Shown piece by piece: positions 33,805 to 45,679 of a stretch of 64,000 nucleotides of DNA (positions are counted from its first letter, which is position 1; every line of letters starts with the position of its first letter). The notes below the pieces were generated by a model, which did not search any database, was not told where the DNA came from, and saw nothing but the letters and a program-made list of their open reading frames with translations. The translations under genes and the position numbers were made by a program. This DNA is from Acanthopleura granulata (lineage: Eukaryota > Mollusca > Polyplacophora > Chitonida > Chitonidae), in assembly GCA_016165875.1 (NCBI GenBank), contig JABBOT010000016.1, positions 6,630,598 through 6,694,597 on the forward strand, read 5' to 3'.

Positions 33805-35055
33805 TACGTACCAAATAATGAATTGATGAATTCTGATTTACTTGATGTATTGATTAACTTTAAACTACATTTGAAAAGGCAGAGAAGAACAAAGCTCCAA
33901 GAACACAGACAACGGTGAACGTATTTCGTCTATCGTATATATTTTGTCTTGATTAGATTTGTCTGTGTTTTGTGTTGTTGTTAATAACAAATGCGGGCAT
34001 TGGGTGGGGGAGTTCTCAATAATAGTGGTATTGGATAGGATTTCAACTTTAAAAAATGATGGGGATTTAATTTCTTGAGTAGAAGCGGGAGTCACATGAT
34101 TGGTCAGATTGACGGGATGAGATGACTTAATTATGACGATTTCAAGATTTCAACTACTTTCTCAATAACTAGTGGCTTTTCAAAGATTTTGTTCAGCTTA
34201 TATTTGTTTAACTGATAGATAAAATGTACATAAAATCATAAAGACATTTGCATTCCACATACTCTAGTGATCTAAGAGTAACTGATTTAGCCAGGTATAC
34301 AGGCCTACATGAAATTATTTTCATTCGATATTCCAATGATCAGAACGTGTATTCAAAGTTCTCGAAGGTATTTAAACACAAAGTCTTCCATTTTGACCTC
34401 CATGCAAAGGACCCCCTCCCTCCTCCAACCGGTATTCACTGGTGATGGGGCTGATAATTCAGAGAGCCGTCCTTTCGTATTCAGAGTTGCAGCCAGTACG
34501 TATTTTCAAGCTATAAATGACGTGACAAATGAGGTTTGAGTGGCCCAAAAAAAGGTGTTATAAATTACAGTCTGTTTGGATCGCGTCACGAAAAAATTCA
34601 GCTGTTGGCGTAACAAGGAAGGTATAAACAGGGTTTTCTGTCCGATCTCTTGACAACCTGAGCAGCAATTCGTAGGGAGGTCACGTTCAAAACACATCAG
34701 TCTTCACCCAGGCGTCTTTTTGTATACGGCTGCCTAAAAAGCTGACAGAAAAAAAACAAACGAAAAACGGACGATAAAATCTGGTATTAGTTCGCGAGAC
34801 TGATCTGTTGCCGCTGTGAAAACGCTTCAAGTCCGTTTCCGCTTCTTTTAAACTTAACAAGGCCTGATAGAAAGGTCAGTCGAGATTTCATTTAACAAAT
34901 ACCGCGTTTGTTTTTTTTCTCACATCACCTAAATAAACTCATTGTAACTGTAACAGATGGGAATCTCTGCAAAGACAACAAAAAAAAAAAAACTACACAG
35001 AATTCTGAAGTCTGCAGAATTCAACTTTAGACGCGAAAGAAGTGTTACAGTGAGA
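33805..35055. other. unique non-coding stretch
   Basis: No gene is recognised. An A13 tract lies at 34980-34992. Open frames up to 76 codons have no motif. Confidence 0.4.
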
Positions 35056-35060
35056 ACACT

Positions 35061-35335
35061 TTTATTTATTTATTTTTTATTTATTTTTTAAGAGTTTATT
35101 TATTTATTTTTTATTTATTTATTAAGAGTTTAAGGCCATACTGAACTAAAAACAATTTACTACTGAACGTCGGCCATCAAGTTTGTGAGTGGAGGAAACT
35201 GGAATTTCCGAAGTAATTCATAGCCCTTCGTCAGAAAAAGTCAACCTGACAAACCGTACACTGGAGCGTGAGTCGGAGTCGAACCCGTGACATCTAACGT
35301 CACAGACGGATTAGCGACATCGAGACAAACTCGTG
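35061..35335 (-). mobile_element. SINE of the second family, diverged
   Basis: An (ATTT)n run is followed by a degraded complemented tail, GTGGAGGAAACTGGAATTTC (body) and GAGTCGGAGTCGAACCCGTG (B-box complement at about 35270). The T-rich end is duplicated (35063-35103 and 35104-35122). Confidence 0.65.
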
Positions 35336-35522
35336 TTTATACGAATTAGCCGTGCAGCGAAGACCTTTCCGTTTTCCTTAACGATAGAAAACGTCAGTTT
35401 GAAATCAAGAGCTGCCATGAATTTCTTTTTTACCTTTCTCTAAGGGTTTTCATTTAACGCCCATATTAAGCCTACATGTATATATGTCCATTAAGTTTTG
35501 ACAACAACAAACAAAAAAAAAA

Positions 35523-35644
35523 GCAATGCAGGTGAGCTTTCCCCGGTCTTTGTCTGGTTTCTTTCCAACATATATTATGCTGGGCCGCCGTTGTGTAAGT
35601 GAAATATTCTTGAATAGGACGTAAAACACCAATAAATAAACAAA
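35523..35644 (+). mobile_element. tRNA-derived SINE, 3' half
   Basis: GAGCTTTCCCCGGTCTTTG and GCTGGGCCGCCGTTGTGTAA lead into GTGAAATATTCTTGAATAGG, AAAACACCAATAAATAAAC. The 5' half is missing. Confidence 0.78.
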
Positions 35645-37084
35645 GCTAGCCGTGAACACCAGCCGTCAGCATGAGCATACAGTTTCAAACTGTGGCTAAT
35701 GTTTTACTCTTTTTTGGTGTCTTCATGGAAATGTGAGCATACTGAAAGAAGTAGGCTATATCATAAAGGTGCATGGATAGTTAGCATTTCATGAGCCGAG
35801 ATATATCATAGCTAACCGAGGTTCAACATGGCATGATGTTTGTCAAAGGTTGCTTATCTTTAGCTAATCCCCAAGTTTTCCTAATGCACAGACCCCTCAC
35901 CGATAATGTTTCGTCTATTTCCGTACATCTTCGGCGTTTTCCGACAATAAGCCTTGCTGCATACCCCCTCGTCTTCGGTGGAGGTCGTTGACACCTCGGT
36001 CAACTTTCTTGTCTTTTCTCGACCAAATATTTTCACCCAAATCAGCCGTGACAGGTTGGTGATTTCATCCTAGCTCTCGTGTTTGTTTTACAGCCGGCCA
36101 CTGGAGATTGGTATGCTAATTTGGTCAGGTTGACACGGTGACTTCGCAGCATTCCTTCCTCCATTAACTGAAGATTGATACCGTCTGCGCACGCGCCGTT
36201 GACGGTTTTCGGTCCGTGGAAGGCGTTCTAGTTTGCTCTCCGCAAGCACAGATGCGAGGCCTGTTTAATTGAGCATATGACAAACGCAATTAGTGCATTG
36301 CTTTTAATGTGGTTAAGAGATTTCAGCTTCCTGATTGCAACCAGATGTGTGGGTCGTAGCTTTAGGGGAGGAGAGGACACAGTCCGTATCTCTGTGCAAA
36401 AACTGGCGGAGGAAAAACTGCAGAGAAGGGTCACTACAGAGTAAGATGGATTAAAGCAATGGCGTCCTTATATGCAGATGAATATCTGTGATATCTAAGG
36501 TCTAAATCCAGTTCACGCCATTGTGTCTGAGCAAATATAAATGCAAGACTTCACGTGTATATGTAATATAGTGCCATACAATACTGTGCATACTATACTA
36601 TATCATACATAACAGTACAATACAATTCAATACAATGTAATACAATACCACTGCAGGCAAATGTGAGGAGGAGTTGGGGTGGAGTGGGACGGATATGAGG
36701 CTAGATACTGAGGGCTGGGATGGAGAGGCGAGAAGGGGGTGGAGAGGGAATGGGATGGTTACGTTGAAGGATGAGGCAAATTACGATGGCAGCGCGGGGT
36801 TAGGGGAGGGCAAGAATGGTGTCATTTGTGTCATTAGATAGGCAATTAACTGTGGCATTCATTCTCACATAGGGCCCTGGAAGGATGGCTTTGAGAAAGG
36901 CTCCTTGGCTTCTTTTCCTGTGCCTCCAGCCATTATACATAGGCTTGGCAATTAGCAGATCAAAATCCACGCACCCCCCACCCCCTAACCCCACCCCCAG
37001 CAGCAAATTTGAGGGACAACGAATTTGAAGACGAATTTGTGGTGGGCCTTTCGGAAGCCATGATGCTAACAGGGCGTGAGGGTG
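35645..37084. other. unique stretch; possible regulatory block; TACAA repeats; G-rich tract
   Basis: No gene is recognised. The part 36245-36360 is a candidate regulatory block (see the findings). (TACAA)n lies at about 36614-36649. The region 36661-36770 is G-rich on the plus strand, and 36971-37001 is C-rich. Confidence 0.45.
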
Positions 37085-37275
37085 ATGGGTGGGGGGAAGG
37101 GGTTTACGCTGCTATTTAATGATTTGCATTAACAATAAGAATAAAACCCTAACTGAGGTAAAATGACAAGATGCAGGACTTCGTAGGTTACGTGTGACCA
37201 TTTGACAGCTACCACACTGTCGCCGCTGCTCCTGTTTTACTGTTGTATGTTGTATCACTCTATTATATCTGTTAA
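37085..37275 (-). repeat. A-B-C family, C edge and B block
   Basis: GTTTACGCTGCTATTTAATG is the C-B edge. Then AAACCCTAACTGAGGTAAAA, GGTTACGTGTGACCATTTGA, GCTACCACACTGTCGCCGCT and GTTGTATCACTCTATTATAT follow the B complement. Confidence 0.82.
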
Positions 37276-37390
37276 GAAACTTGTCCTTCAATCAACGCTT
37301 GGACGCTTTGGCTTAACTTTAACCTGGCGGAGGGAAATTTTCTGCCCTCCTCCGCTTCCACAGTCGATTGACCGTGTCTTGGTGATTATA

Positions 37391-37665
37391 TTTTATTTAT
37401 TTATTTGATTGGTGTTTTACGCCGTACTCAACAATATTTCACTTATACGACGCCGGCCAACATCATGGTTAGAGGAAACCGGGCAGAGTCCGGGGGAAAT
37501 TCACGACCATCCGCAGGATGCTAGCAGACCTAGCAGACCTTCCCACATGCGACCGGAGAGGAAGCCAACATGAGCTGGACTTGAACTCACAGAGACGAAA
37601 TTGGTGGAAGGCTTCCGAGTCATTGCACTACGCTAGCGCGCTAACCGACAGAGTCTCCGAGGTCC
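37391..37665 (-). mobile_element. full-length tRNA-derived SINE with 13-bp target duplication
   Basis: CTTGGTGATTATA is perfect at 37378-37390 and 37666-37678. Between them lie the complemented tail (TTTGATTGGTGTTTTACGCC), the body, a B box (GGACTTGAACTCACAG) and the head (CTACGCTAGCGCGCTAACCG). A short internal duplication, CTAGCAGAC repeated as CTAGCAGAC, lies at about 37531-37549. About 275 bp; well preserved. Confidence 0.96.
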
Positions 37666-37698
37666 CTTGGTGATTATAAATGGCCTACATGTTTATGT

Positions 37699-37836
37699 GG
37701 TGATGTGTGACAAACGTGTGAAAGTATGACGCGTCGGAATGTGACACACGCGGGGAAGTGTGACACATGCGTAAGTGTGTGACACACATGGGAATATTGA
37801 CACACGTGGGATTGTGTGGCACACGTGGGATTGTGC
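37699..37836. repeat. minisatellite rich in GTGTGACACACGTGGG
   Basis: About six to seven units of roughly 18-22 bp occur. The minus-strand reading gives a repeated H-V-C-H-T peptide in a 93-codon frame, which is an artefact of the array. The array sits just after a SINE target duplication. Confidence 0.85.
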
Positions 37837-37837
37837 A

Positions 37838-37975
37838 TCAGTGTCTTGCCAAGGGGCACGGTGGTTTTATATTTTGGTTTCTTCCACTCATAAAACTGAT
37901 CGCCATCGTGTATTTGAAATAGTGAAAAATTCCAGTTTGCGGCATTAACTACCAATCAAGTAAATCCACTAAATA
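37838..37975 (+). mobile_element. SINE of the second family, 3' half
   Basis: GGGGCACGGTGGTTTTATAT, GGTTTCTTCCACTCATAAAA and CTGATCGCCATCGTGTATTT are the second-family body. The tail is TTGCGGCATTAACTACCAAT. The head is not visible; the minisatellite occupies its place. Confidence 0.6.
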
Positions 37976-39754
37976 ATCAGTTAATCAGTTTCTTTATTTA
38001 ATCGTCTTGACATCACGCTGGAACCTCGCGCTTTCATCCGAATTTCAGGCCAAATCTCATGAGATCATTCTGTGACGAGATTCTTACAGAGAGCACACGA
38101 TGTCACGATTAAATCAGCTGGATTCGCCTTGTCTTTATCATGCAGGCTTGGCTGTCCCATGAACTCCGGGACAGTGTTTTTTAATGATTAAAACGTAAAC
38201 GTCCAATGATATTGTTACATGATGCCAGTTTTAATTCTGACCCAATTTTCGAATGTATAGGAAACTTATAAATTTATTTTATGTTACTTTGAAAACAGCA
38301 TATAAGGACACACAATGTATTGACTAGACAGGTCAACAAATATTTGTCCTTTTTAAATTTGTATGCAACCAAAACATTCATGTGCGCTTGTGAAATGAAG
38401 GACACGTTCAAAGAATCCAAGAAAGCCCATCACACTGCGGTATTGTACATTGCATAAATACGGGAAGCACCTCTATAGCTTAGAAATCAAAGGGCTGTAT
38501 ATATGATGTTAAATATCTATCTAACTATCAGTCATTCAGACCTTATTCTGGGCAGCTTTGTTAACCTGTTAACAACAGCTAATCCAAACTGAAGTGTGTC
38601 GCAAATTTGCCCCGACCCATGACTGTCATGTGAAAGAAAGAGAAGAGAGATTCACCGAATCAATAGTGTTTTATACAACCAGATTCCGGCGTGGCTTTGC
38701 AGATGTCCGCAAAATCCCTTTGATCTTTTTTGGCGGGTTGAAAGGAGAACGAGTCGCTGTCAAAAGACAGCCTGTCGCGATGTCTCGGCTTTAATTGTCT
38801 GTGCAACATTTTCAATATGACGGGGTAATCTCCTATGGGCGTCGTACAGCGTCGCCGGAAGTCCCGCGTTGCGTGATGGGAGATGAGAACATTGTTTGAA
38901 AATTAGTCATTTCCCCCCCCCCCCTCCAAATTTCCTAGCCTGTCAGGAAGTGCCTTTAATTATTGACTTCAGCTGCCTTTCTGACAATTTCTCTGCTTTT
39001 TTGTTTCCAAACCGGGTGAACTTTCATCAAAAAAGCCCAAACCCCGTCTTCCCTGTATCGAGACACGTGAAAGACTCGTACCTTGATTGGATGACTTCCG
39101 ACTGCCAATGACTCATTCATTACTCTAAAATCATTTCTTTTAAAAACACATGACGCTGACTTTAAACAGCCAATCGAAAACTCATTTATAATTAAATTCT
39201 TAGAAGGTAAAAATTACCTTGAAGTTGAAATAACATGCCCGACAGTTATTTAATTCAATTACATTGTTACTGCCTTTTGCGACACGATTCATTGCTGAAT
39301 TGAACATTTTAATGAATAATTCATGGAAACAATGACTGACACTAATCCCATCATGTGGTTGGGACATTGGATTGGTTAAACAACATTGGTGTAATGACCA
39401 ATTCGCTGAGTGGTTAACAGATTGTTTCGAACACTATTCTCACCATGCTCTGGTTTAAAGATTTATTCTAAGATATACTGGTCCGATAACGCCTTACTCT
39501 TCATCGGTTTACACTAATAGCAAAATATTAAACTTCTTTTATTCACATTCTGAAGGTTCTCAAATACGATTTGTCTTACATCTTCATGTCGCAGTATATG
39601 CAATGCTCGTTATTGGAGTGTAGATAATATTTCAAACGAAAACACCATGCTTAGAAACCCTGTTTCGAAAGCGGTTTCTAAAATGTGACAGTAACCCCCT
39701 TAGCCTCTGCACACAGCTATATTCTTACCCTGACTGTGATCAGTAATTTGTGGA
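37976..39754. other. unique stretch with C12 and a possible regulatory block
   Basis: No gene is recognised. C12 lies at 38913-38924. The AT-rich part 39110-39360 is discussed as a possible regulatory block. Confidence 0.4.
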
Positions 39755-39759
39755 GCAAA

Positions 39760-39873
39760 CTTTTTTTACAGTGTAGTTCGAATGAGTTCCTAATTTATGA
39801 TGAGTAATCCTCCAAACATGACTTGTACGGAAAGAACCTTTTTATTAGAACAGTGCATGTAGATACAGTTTTT
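39760..39873. repeat. diverged unit leading into the 43-bp array
   Basis: TTTTTTTACAGTGTAGTTCG and TTTATGATGAGTAATCCTCC are a diverged version of the 62-bp units at 40583-40865. This suggests that the whole 39760-40870 interval descends from one array. Confidence 0.6.
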
Positions 39874-40088
39874 CCCATTATGATGAACGTCCTCGGTACA
39901 TCACTTGTCGAACATTCCCATTATGATGAACGTCCTCGATACATCACTTGTCAAATATTCCCATTATGATGAACGTCCTCGGCGCATCACTTGTCGAACA
40001 TTCCCATTATGATGAACGTCCTCGGTGCATCACTTGTCGAACATTCCCATTATGATGAACATCCTCGGTACATCACTTGTCGAACAGA
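39874..40088. repeat. minisatellite, five 43-bp units
   Basis: Units start at 39874, 39917, 39960, 40003 and 40046 with exact 43-bp spacing. Each reads CCCATTATGATGAACGTCCT then CGGTACATCACTTGTCG with one to three substitutions. Because 43 is not a multiple of three, no protein repeat is implied. Confidence 0.95.
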
Positions 40089-40159
40089 CTTCTTTAGTAG
40101 TTCCAGTGGCTCCTTCAATGATAAAGCAACCCGGATAAAAATCTTGTAACCTTACTGGG

Positions 40160-40409
40160 TTGGGCTCCGTGGCCGACGGGGGTAGCGCGCTAGTGCAACG
40201 CAGTAACCCATGCGCCTCTACTCAATGCAATCTCTGTGAGTTCAAGTTCGGCTTCCTCTCCGGTCATACGTGGGAAGATCTGCCAGCAACCTGCTGATGG
40301 TCGTGGGTTTCCCCTGGGTCTGCCCGGTTTCCCCCTACCATAATGCTGGCCAACGTCGTATAAGGGAAATATTGTTGAGTACGGCGTAAAACACCAATCA
40401 ATAAATCAA
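40160..40409 (+). mobile_element. full-length tRNA-derived SINE inside a minisatellite region
   Basis: The head GGGCTCCGTGGCCGACGGGG with TAGCGCGCTAGTGCAACGC is well preserved. The B box is GAGTTCAAGTTCGGC, and the body and tail (AATATTGTTGAGTACGGCG, AAAACACCAATCAATAAATC) follow. A short internal deletion lies after the B box. Related array units occur on both sides (39760-40150 and 40440-40865), so the SINE split the array. Confidence 0.9.
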
Positions 40410-40439
40410 ACTTTATAAAAAAAAATGTAGCACTATCAC

Positions 40440-40870
40440 CTTTTTAAAGGGTGGTGCCACTGGTTCCGTTTATGATGTTCTGCCGAAAAAGACCTTGAAG
40501 AACAATCTGTCTTACATTGAAGTCCTAGTGTTTCAATTTGTGGCGAAGAACCGTTGTCAAATATAGAGTCGCCCTTTTCTGTATAGTGTAGTTCCAGTGG
40601 TTCCATATATGATGAAGAACCCATCATAAACATCCCCTTTTTTTACAGTGTAGTTCCAGTGGTTCCATATATGATGAAGAACCCATCATAAACATCCCCT
40701 TTTTTTACAGTGTAGTTCCAGTGGTTCCATATATGATGAAGAACCCATCATAAACATCCCCTTTTTTACAGTGTAGTTCCAGTGGTTCTCTCTTTTACGA
40801 AGTAACCTCGATAAATCTTTTGTGGAAAAACCCCATTTTCTTTCAGTGTAGTTCCAGTGGAACTTGTCGT
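40440..40870. repeat. minisatellite, 61-62-bp units
   Basis: The word GTTCCAGTGG occurs at 40591, 40653, 40715, 40776 and 40851. Three adjacent units (GGTTCCATATATGATGAAGA, ACCCATCATAAACATCCCC, TTTTTTACAGTGTA) are almost identical, and flanking units are diverged. Confidence 0.93.
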
Positions 40871-42284
40871 TGCAAATTGTCGATACCATTGTGTCAAATC
40901 TGCGTTTGCCCAGCTTCGTGTAGCTGGAGATTGAGTTGATAAATTAATGGAGCAAGTTGACGAGTAAATAATTCATTAGCGGGGAAGCCCTCACAGCTTG
41001 ACTGATCAAGCCATTCTGGCATCTGTAACGTTAGCTCTGATTGGTCAGCTAGTTGTGACTGGTGAACGCGGTGCGCCTGACCCAGTTTGCTCGGGTGAGT
41101 TTAACACTTGGTACACATCGGGGTTTATTATTTTTCAATGGAAATTGAAGCCAGTTCAATCCCGCGTTCCGAAACACAATTTCCAGGTAGGGTTTGCCTC
41201 CAGCCAGCAGAGTTAATTAGGTCTTGCCGACAAGTCAACAAATGGCAGCAACATCGTTTGTCGATGGTGTCAGATTCGGTTCGTTAGACATCGGAGAGTG
41301 GTCGGGAATTTCCGGAACGTCCTCCGCTGCGAAGGGACGAAGGCATGCGCAGTGTTTGCTCAAAGCCACACCCCTTTCCGGCAAGTTGACATTAAAACGC
41401 GGATCGAGCGCAGGAAACTGGAAATTCCACTCGAAGCTGTCAATAAATCGGACTGAAGCAATTTACAATTTGTGGTCTTGCCGGAAGCTCTTGCAGAGTG
41501 ATAGTTGGACGAGAACATGGACGCAGATGATTAAATACCAATTATATTTGTATTCTTTGCATTAAGCCTTGTATAATTAAACCGGCGGTGCACCCATGCA
41601 CAACGCTGGCATCCAGCAATTGCTGCCAAATAAACAGCGCTGAACATTGTGACAACTAAAGCTGTGCCCACAATGATTTCCAATGCGGTTGAGTTTAAGT
41701 ATATGGATATTTTTATAGAAGATGAGATGAAAGTGGCCTGGCTGTTTACGACTTATAACGTTATTTTAGTCCATGGTTTTTATTTTTCTCGGGGACGATT
41801 TTTATGTTTTTGGCTACAGAGATATTTATAACATCTAAAAGAATGTGCAGGGGGCAAAGGAGAGGACACTGCTAGTTTAACGAATTGGCTTCCATGGTTC
41901 GAGATTATGCGAAAATAACACCGTTTATGTACAATGAAACTGACGTATTGCAATTCCTTATTCTAATGAAGTAGTTCCGTTACCTTTCAACGGATTAAAC
42001 TGTTATATTGAACGGAACAAATCACTCATACATGTTCGTTGTAAATGGGCTTTCATCATTTGTCGGTAATTTTACGGCCGTGGGTATTCTGACGACATGA
42101 CATTTAAATATGTGCCAAGTGCATTAAAAATACCTACGATTCATATTTATTTCATTGTTGACCTGGTGTATACTCAACAATTTAGGCTAAAGTAATATTA
42201 CCCACCTGTGACGTAAAGCTACATATGCCATATTGGATGGAAAGTACTTGATCTTCAGAAAATTGTATGTGAGATTGCCATGAC
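40871..42284. other. unique non-coding stretch
   Basis: No repeat is recognised. A 113-codon plus-strand frame at 41224-41565 has no known motif; I treat it as chance. Confidence 0.4.
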
Positions 42285-42289
42285 AACTA

Positions 42290-42390
42290 AAACGCTGGGC
42301 AACGCTATTTGCCATCGAGGCATTAAGAATAGTGGAAGCGAGGCGATTGTCCAAAGCTGGGATTGAACCCGCGCACCTCCCTTGTCCTAA
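42290..42390 (-). mobile_element. tRNA-like SINE head fragment
   Basis: GCTGGGATTGAACCCGCGCA is a good B-box complement, with a SINE-like TTGCCATCGAGGCATTAAG to its left. The tail and A-box parts are not clear. Confidence 0.4.
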
Positions 42391-42639
42391 ATAGCAATTG
42401 AATGGGAAAAAACATATCCTGTTTTTAACATACGTAAAGATTCTTTGAGGCATTGAGCATAGATACGACGTCTTAAGCAATAACAAGTTGTTTTGATACC
42501 AACATCATATAACCTGGATAAAACTTGAAGCTTGAGTTCGGGAATTCCAAGAAAAGACTTCTTGGGTAAGTTTTTTGCATTCAAACAGTGCTCAAAAATC
42601 CGTCCTAATGTTTGGTATATTTTAAATACTTTCTCAGTC

Positions 42640-42765
42640 CTTTAGTTGTCTGTGTTATTTGTCGTTTTTAGAAGTTGGTGTTGTGATTATTGACCTACAA
42701 CGCCAATTTTGGTTGACGGGCTGGTATACGTAGGTGGGTTTCGATGCCTATAAGTTCAATCACAC
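42640..42765 (-). repeat. A-B-C family, A block
   Basis: GTTGTCTGTGTTATTTGTCG, GGTGTTGTGATTATTGACCT, TTTTGGTTGACGGGCTGGTA and GGTTTCGATGCCTATAAGTT give nearly the entire A complement. Confidence 0.85.
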
Positions 42766-43207
42766 ATCGAAGGACTTAATGATTGTCTCTTATAGCGTCT
42801 AATCAGTCCACGATGGACTTAATTAACGATTACCTCGACTACACGTTGTGTCAACTCATTGTCCATCTATTCCAATAAAGAACTTAATGGGATATATATG
42901 TACAAACTGCATAGAACAGGAAAAAAAACTGTAGAATGTAGACAAAAACGATTTACCCTGGTTTCCCAAACCATTTGTGTACGTCTTTGTTTTGAACATT
43001 TTGAGGCTGGTTGCTAATAGTCACCTTTTAACATTACATTGCAGAATAGGTAAATAAGGAAATTTAGCCCACAAAATTAAACGCGTTTATACTTAATTCA
43101 ATGCTTTATTGATTTAGTGAGGATGACCCACAGCCAATGGCCAAGAGGAGTTCTCCTCAACAAAACAATAACAAAGAATAAACACAAAACTGAGAAGATT
43201 GCACATT

Positions 43208-43245
43208 GATGATGATGATGGTGGTGATGGTGGTGGTGGTGGTGG

Positions 43246-43276
<31 letters not shown>

Positions 43277-43287
43277 GGTGGTGGTGG

Positions 43288-43321
<34 letters not shown>

Positions 43322-43424
43322 GGTGGTGATGATGATGATGATGGTGGTGGTGGTGATGATGATGATGATGGTGGTGGAGGTGGGGGTGACGGCGACGACG
43401 ACGACGACGAGAATGATGATAATA
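43208..43424. repeat. (GAT)n/(GGT)n compound microsatellite
   Basis: About 217 bp of blocks of GAT alternate with blocks of GGT and end in (GAC)n. Frames across it read poly-Asp/Gly or poly-Met/Val on the plus strand and poly-His or poly-Ile/Thr on the minus strand (43098-43555). These are translations of the microsatellite and not genes. Confidence 0.97.
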
Positions 43425-43555
43425 ATTACGCACAAAATGCAAATGTGTGTCCAGATGTAAAGCGATTTTATTGCGTAATTGATTACTTCTGATGCTTTCC
43501 TTTGTACAGGAATATCTGGTTGCATGGTGCATGCAATAAGATATGGTGTAAACAT

Positions 43556-43791
43556 ATTTATTTATTTATTCATTTGTTTATTTACCGCAATCAAGAATAT
43601 TTCACTTATACGACGGCTGCCAGCATTAAGGTGGGAGGAATCTGGGCAAAACCAAAGGGAAACCCACGACCATCCGCAGGTTGCCGGAAAGGAATGCAGA
43701 ATGAGCTGGACATGAACTCTCAAAGATCGCATTGATGAGAGGCACTTGGATCATTACGCTGTAGCTATAACCCTTTAGCTATGGGGTCCCC
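43556..43791 (-). mobile_element. tRNA-derived SINE, nearly full length
   Basis: A (TTTA)n tail is followed by AATCAAGAATATTTCACTTA, CGACGGCTGCCAGCATTAAG, ACCATCCGCAGGTTGCCGG, a B-box region (GGACATGAACTCTCAAAG) and a head end (CCCTTTAGCTATGGGGTCC). About 236 bp; no target duplication found. Confidence 0.88.
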
Positions 43792-45679
43792 CGTAAAAAA
43801 AAGAAGCAAGTTGTCTTAAGAACAACGTTATACGATTTCACAGCTTTCCTCTGATAAAAACAACATCGTCTCTATCTGCAAACTACCTTGTGTAAACATG
43901 TAAATTCAGGAGTTTCTGAAGACAAAAAAAACTGCTTTCCTGGTGTTATCCCTTGAGTCACATAGTGTTAACATGTGGAAAGTCCGCGCCGGCAAAAAAC
44001 CCCCAAGTCTTATCTTTAGTATGCGTCTTGACAGAATGTTTTCCCAATTAGGTTTTTTAGAAGCCTCCTTTGTATGGAAAGTATGTCTTATTTACGATAG
44101 GCCAATCGGGGCGCTTTTCATCTTTAACCCAAGTCTTGTTGGCTGTTTTAGTTATCTTGACGTTTTGCTCAGACCAAAAAAAAAGAAAAGATCGTCGAGT
44201 TCCCGGTCTGTCAGGGTAACCTTACTGCTTAAAGAGCAATAAAGCACCCGTCTGTCAGTCCCATGCTTCAAGTGTGTCGTAATCACATTATATACGACGA
44301 CGCGGAAAATCTCCTGCCCGCCTCCATCAAGTCCCTATCCTTTTTTGTACTAAGTGTGAACGGGTGTAAGCAATACTGAACATCACAATTACCCTCAGAA
44401 TGGGCGTTTTCTCGATTGGGAACCATTATTTCTTAGAAATTCAACTTTAATTATATCCTTTTGACAGGACTGAATATATAAGCAGTACTGAGAGGTTAGA
44501 GCAAGGAAACATGACTGGTTGATCCGTTGTCTGTATAATGTGGCTGGGTGGGCTGTCATGCCTGGTGTCCTCAGCATGATGTTCCAGTGGTGACTGCAAT
44601 GGAAGACCCGGGCAGGCTACACAGAAAGGTCCAAACGCATCGTTTTTAGCGGTGATGCTGCAGTGTTTGTGTACTACCTAAGTGCTTTCTGAGCACTCAT
44701 GCATCTAGAAGTGTGACGTATCCAAAAAAGTACAAAAGAGCACGCGGCTTTGGATCCCTTTGTTAAAGACGGGAAGGAGTTTTACAAGTTTCTCATTTGG
44801 AGGCATGAACTCGTTCCAGGTTAAAAATCACAAAGCCAGTTGCCAAAACGACGGAAAAATACTAAGCATACATATTTTTGTTACCTTTTTTGGCCTTTTC
44901 AGAAAGGGTAATGTTGACAAAGCGCTTATCTGCGCTTATACGGTTATACACGATCTGACTGTGACATCGTGGATGATTGGGAATTGGCGATCTCGTTTAG
45001 ATTTGACAAATCGCCCCACTTACGTGACCTCTCATAAACTAACTGTCACGCATGGCGATGGAATACATGCAATTCTGCATACATGGTTGCCATGGTGATT
45101 GATGAAATTTATCTCTAATTACCAGAAATTGCTCTCTGTATTACTGATTTGAATCTGAAATGTTATGTCTATGGTTCGATCTAGCACTACTGTTCAAAAA
45201 ATGTTCCATTAACAAAATAGCGGAACTATCGCGTCTTTGCTTATGTCACAAGACCAAAAAAAATTTCTGCTATATAATCAAACTATGAAGTATCTGTTCC
45301 TTTCGAAAGTCTCCAAACGATCCAAATGTTGTCATACCACAGTGAAAGCAAATATGATGGCTGCGACATTAGCAGTATCGCAGATAACGATGTTGTTGTA
45401 CAAGAAACCCCCTTTCTAGTGTGACGAAGAGATCACGTCTGCTTTGTTTACGCACATTCGCTCTGGCATTAAAGTTACAACAGCTCAAAAACCAAGGTTT
45501 GCACACAATATAAGGACAGATCTTATCACTGTCGCTGGGTAGTTGGTTTTCCATACCGATCAATAGAGTATATAATCATGTACTTCAGGTTATATTACAC
45601 AAAAGATTGATATAAACACTCCCAAGAACACCGGCATAATGTATTAAAAAGGGTGTTACAGTATGTTGATGTTATGTCT
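43792..45679. other. unique non-coding stretch
   Basis: No gene or repeat is recognised. Frames of 99 and 112 codons (43943-44242 and 44760-45098) are without motifs. Confidence 0.4.

Noticed and set aside
43098..43555. Poly-histidine and poly-Ile/Thr frames
   Set aside because: They are translations of the (GAT)n/(GGT)n microsatellite.
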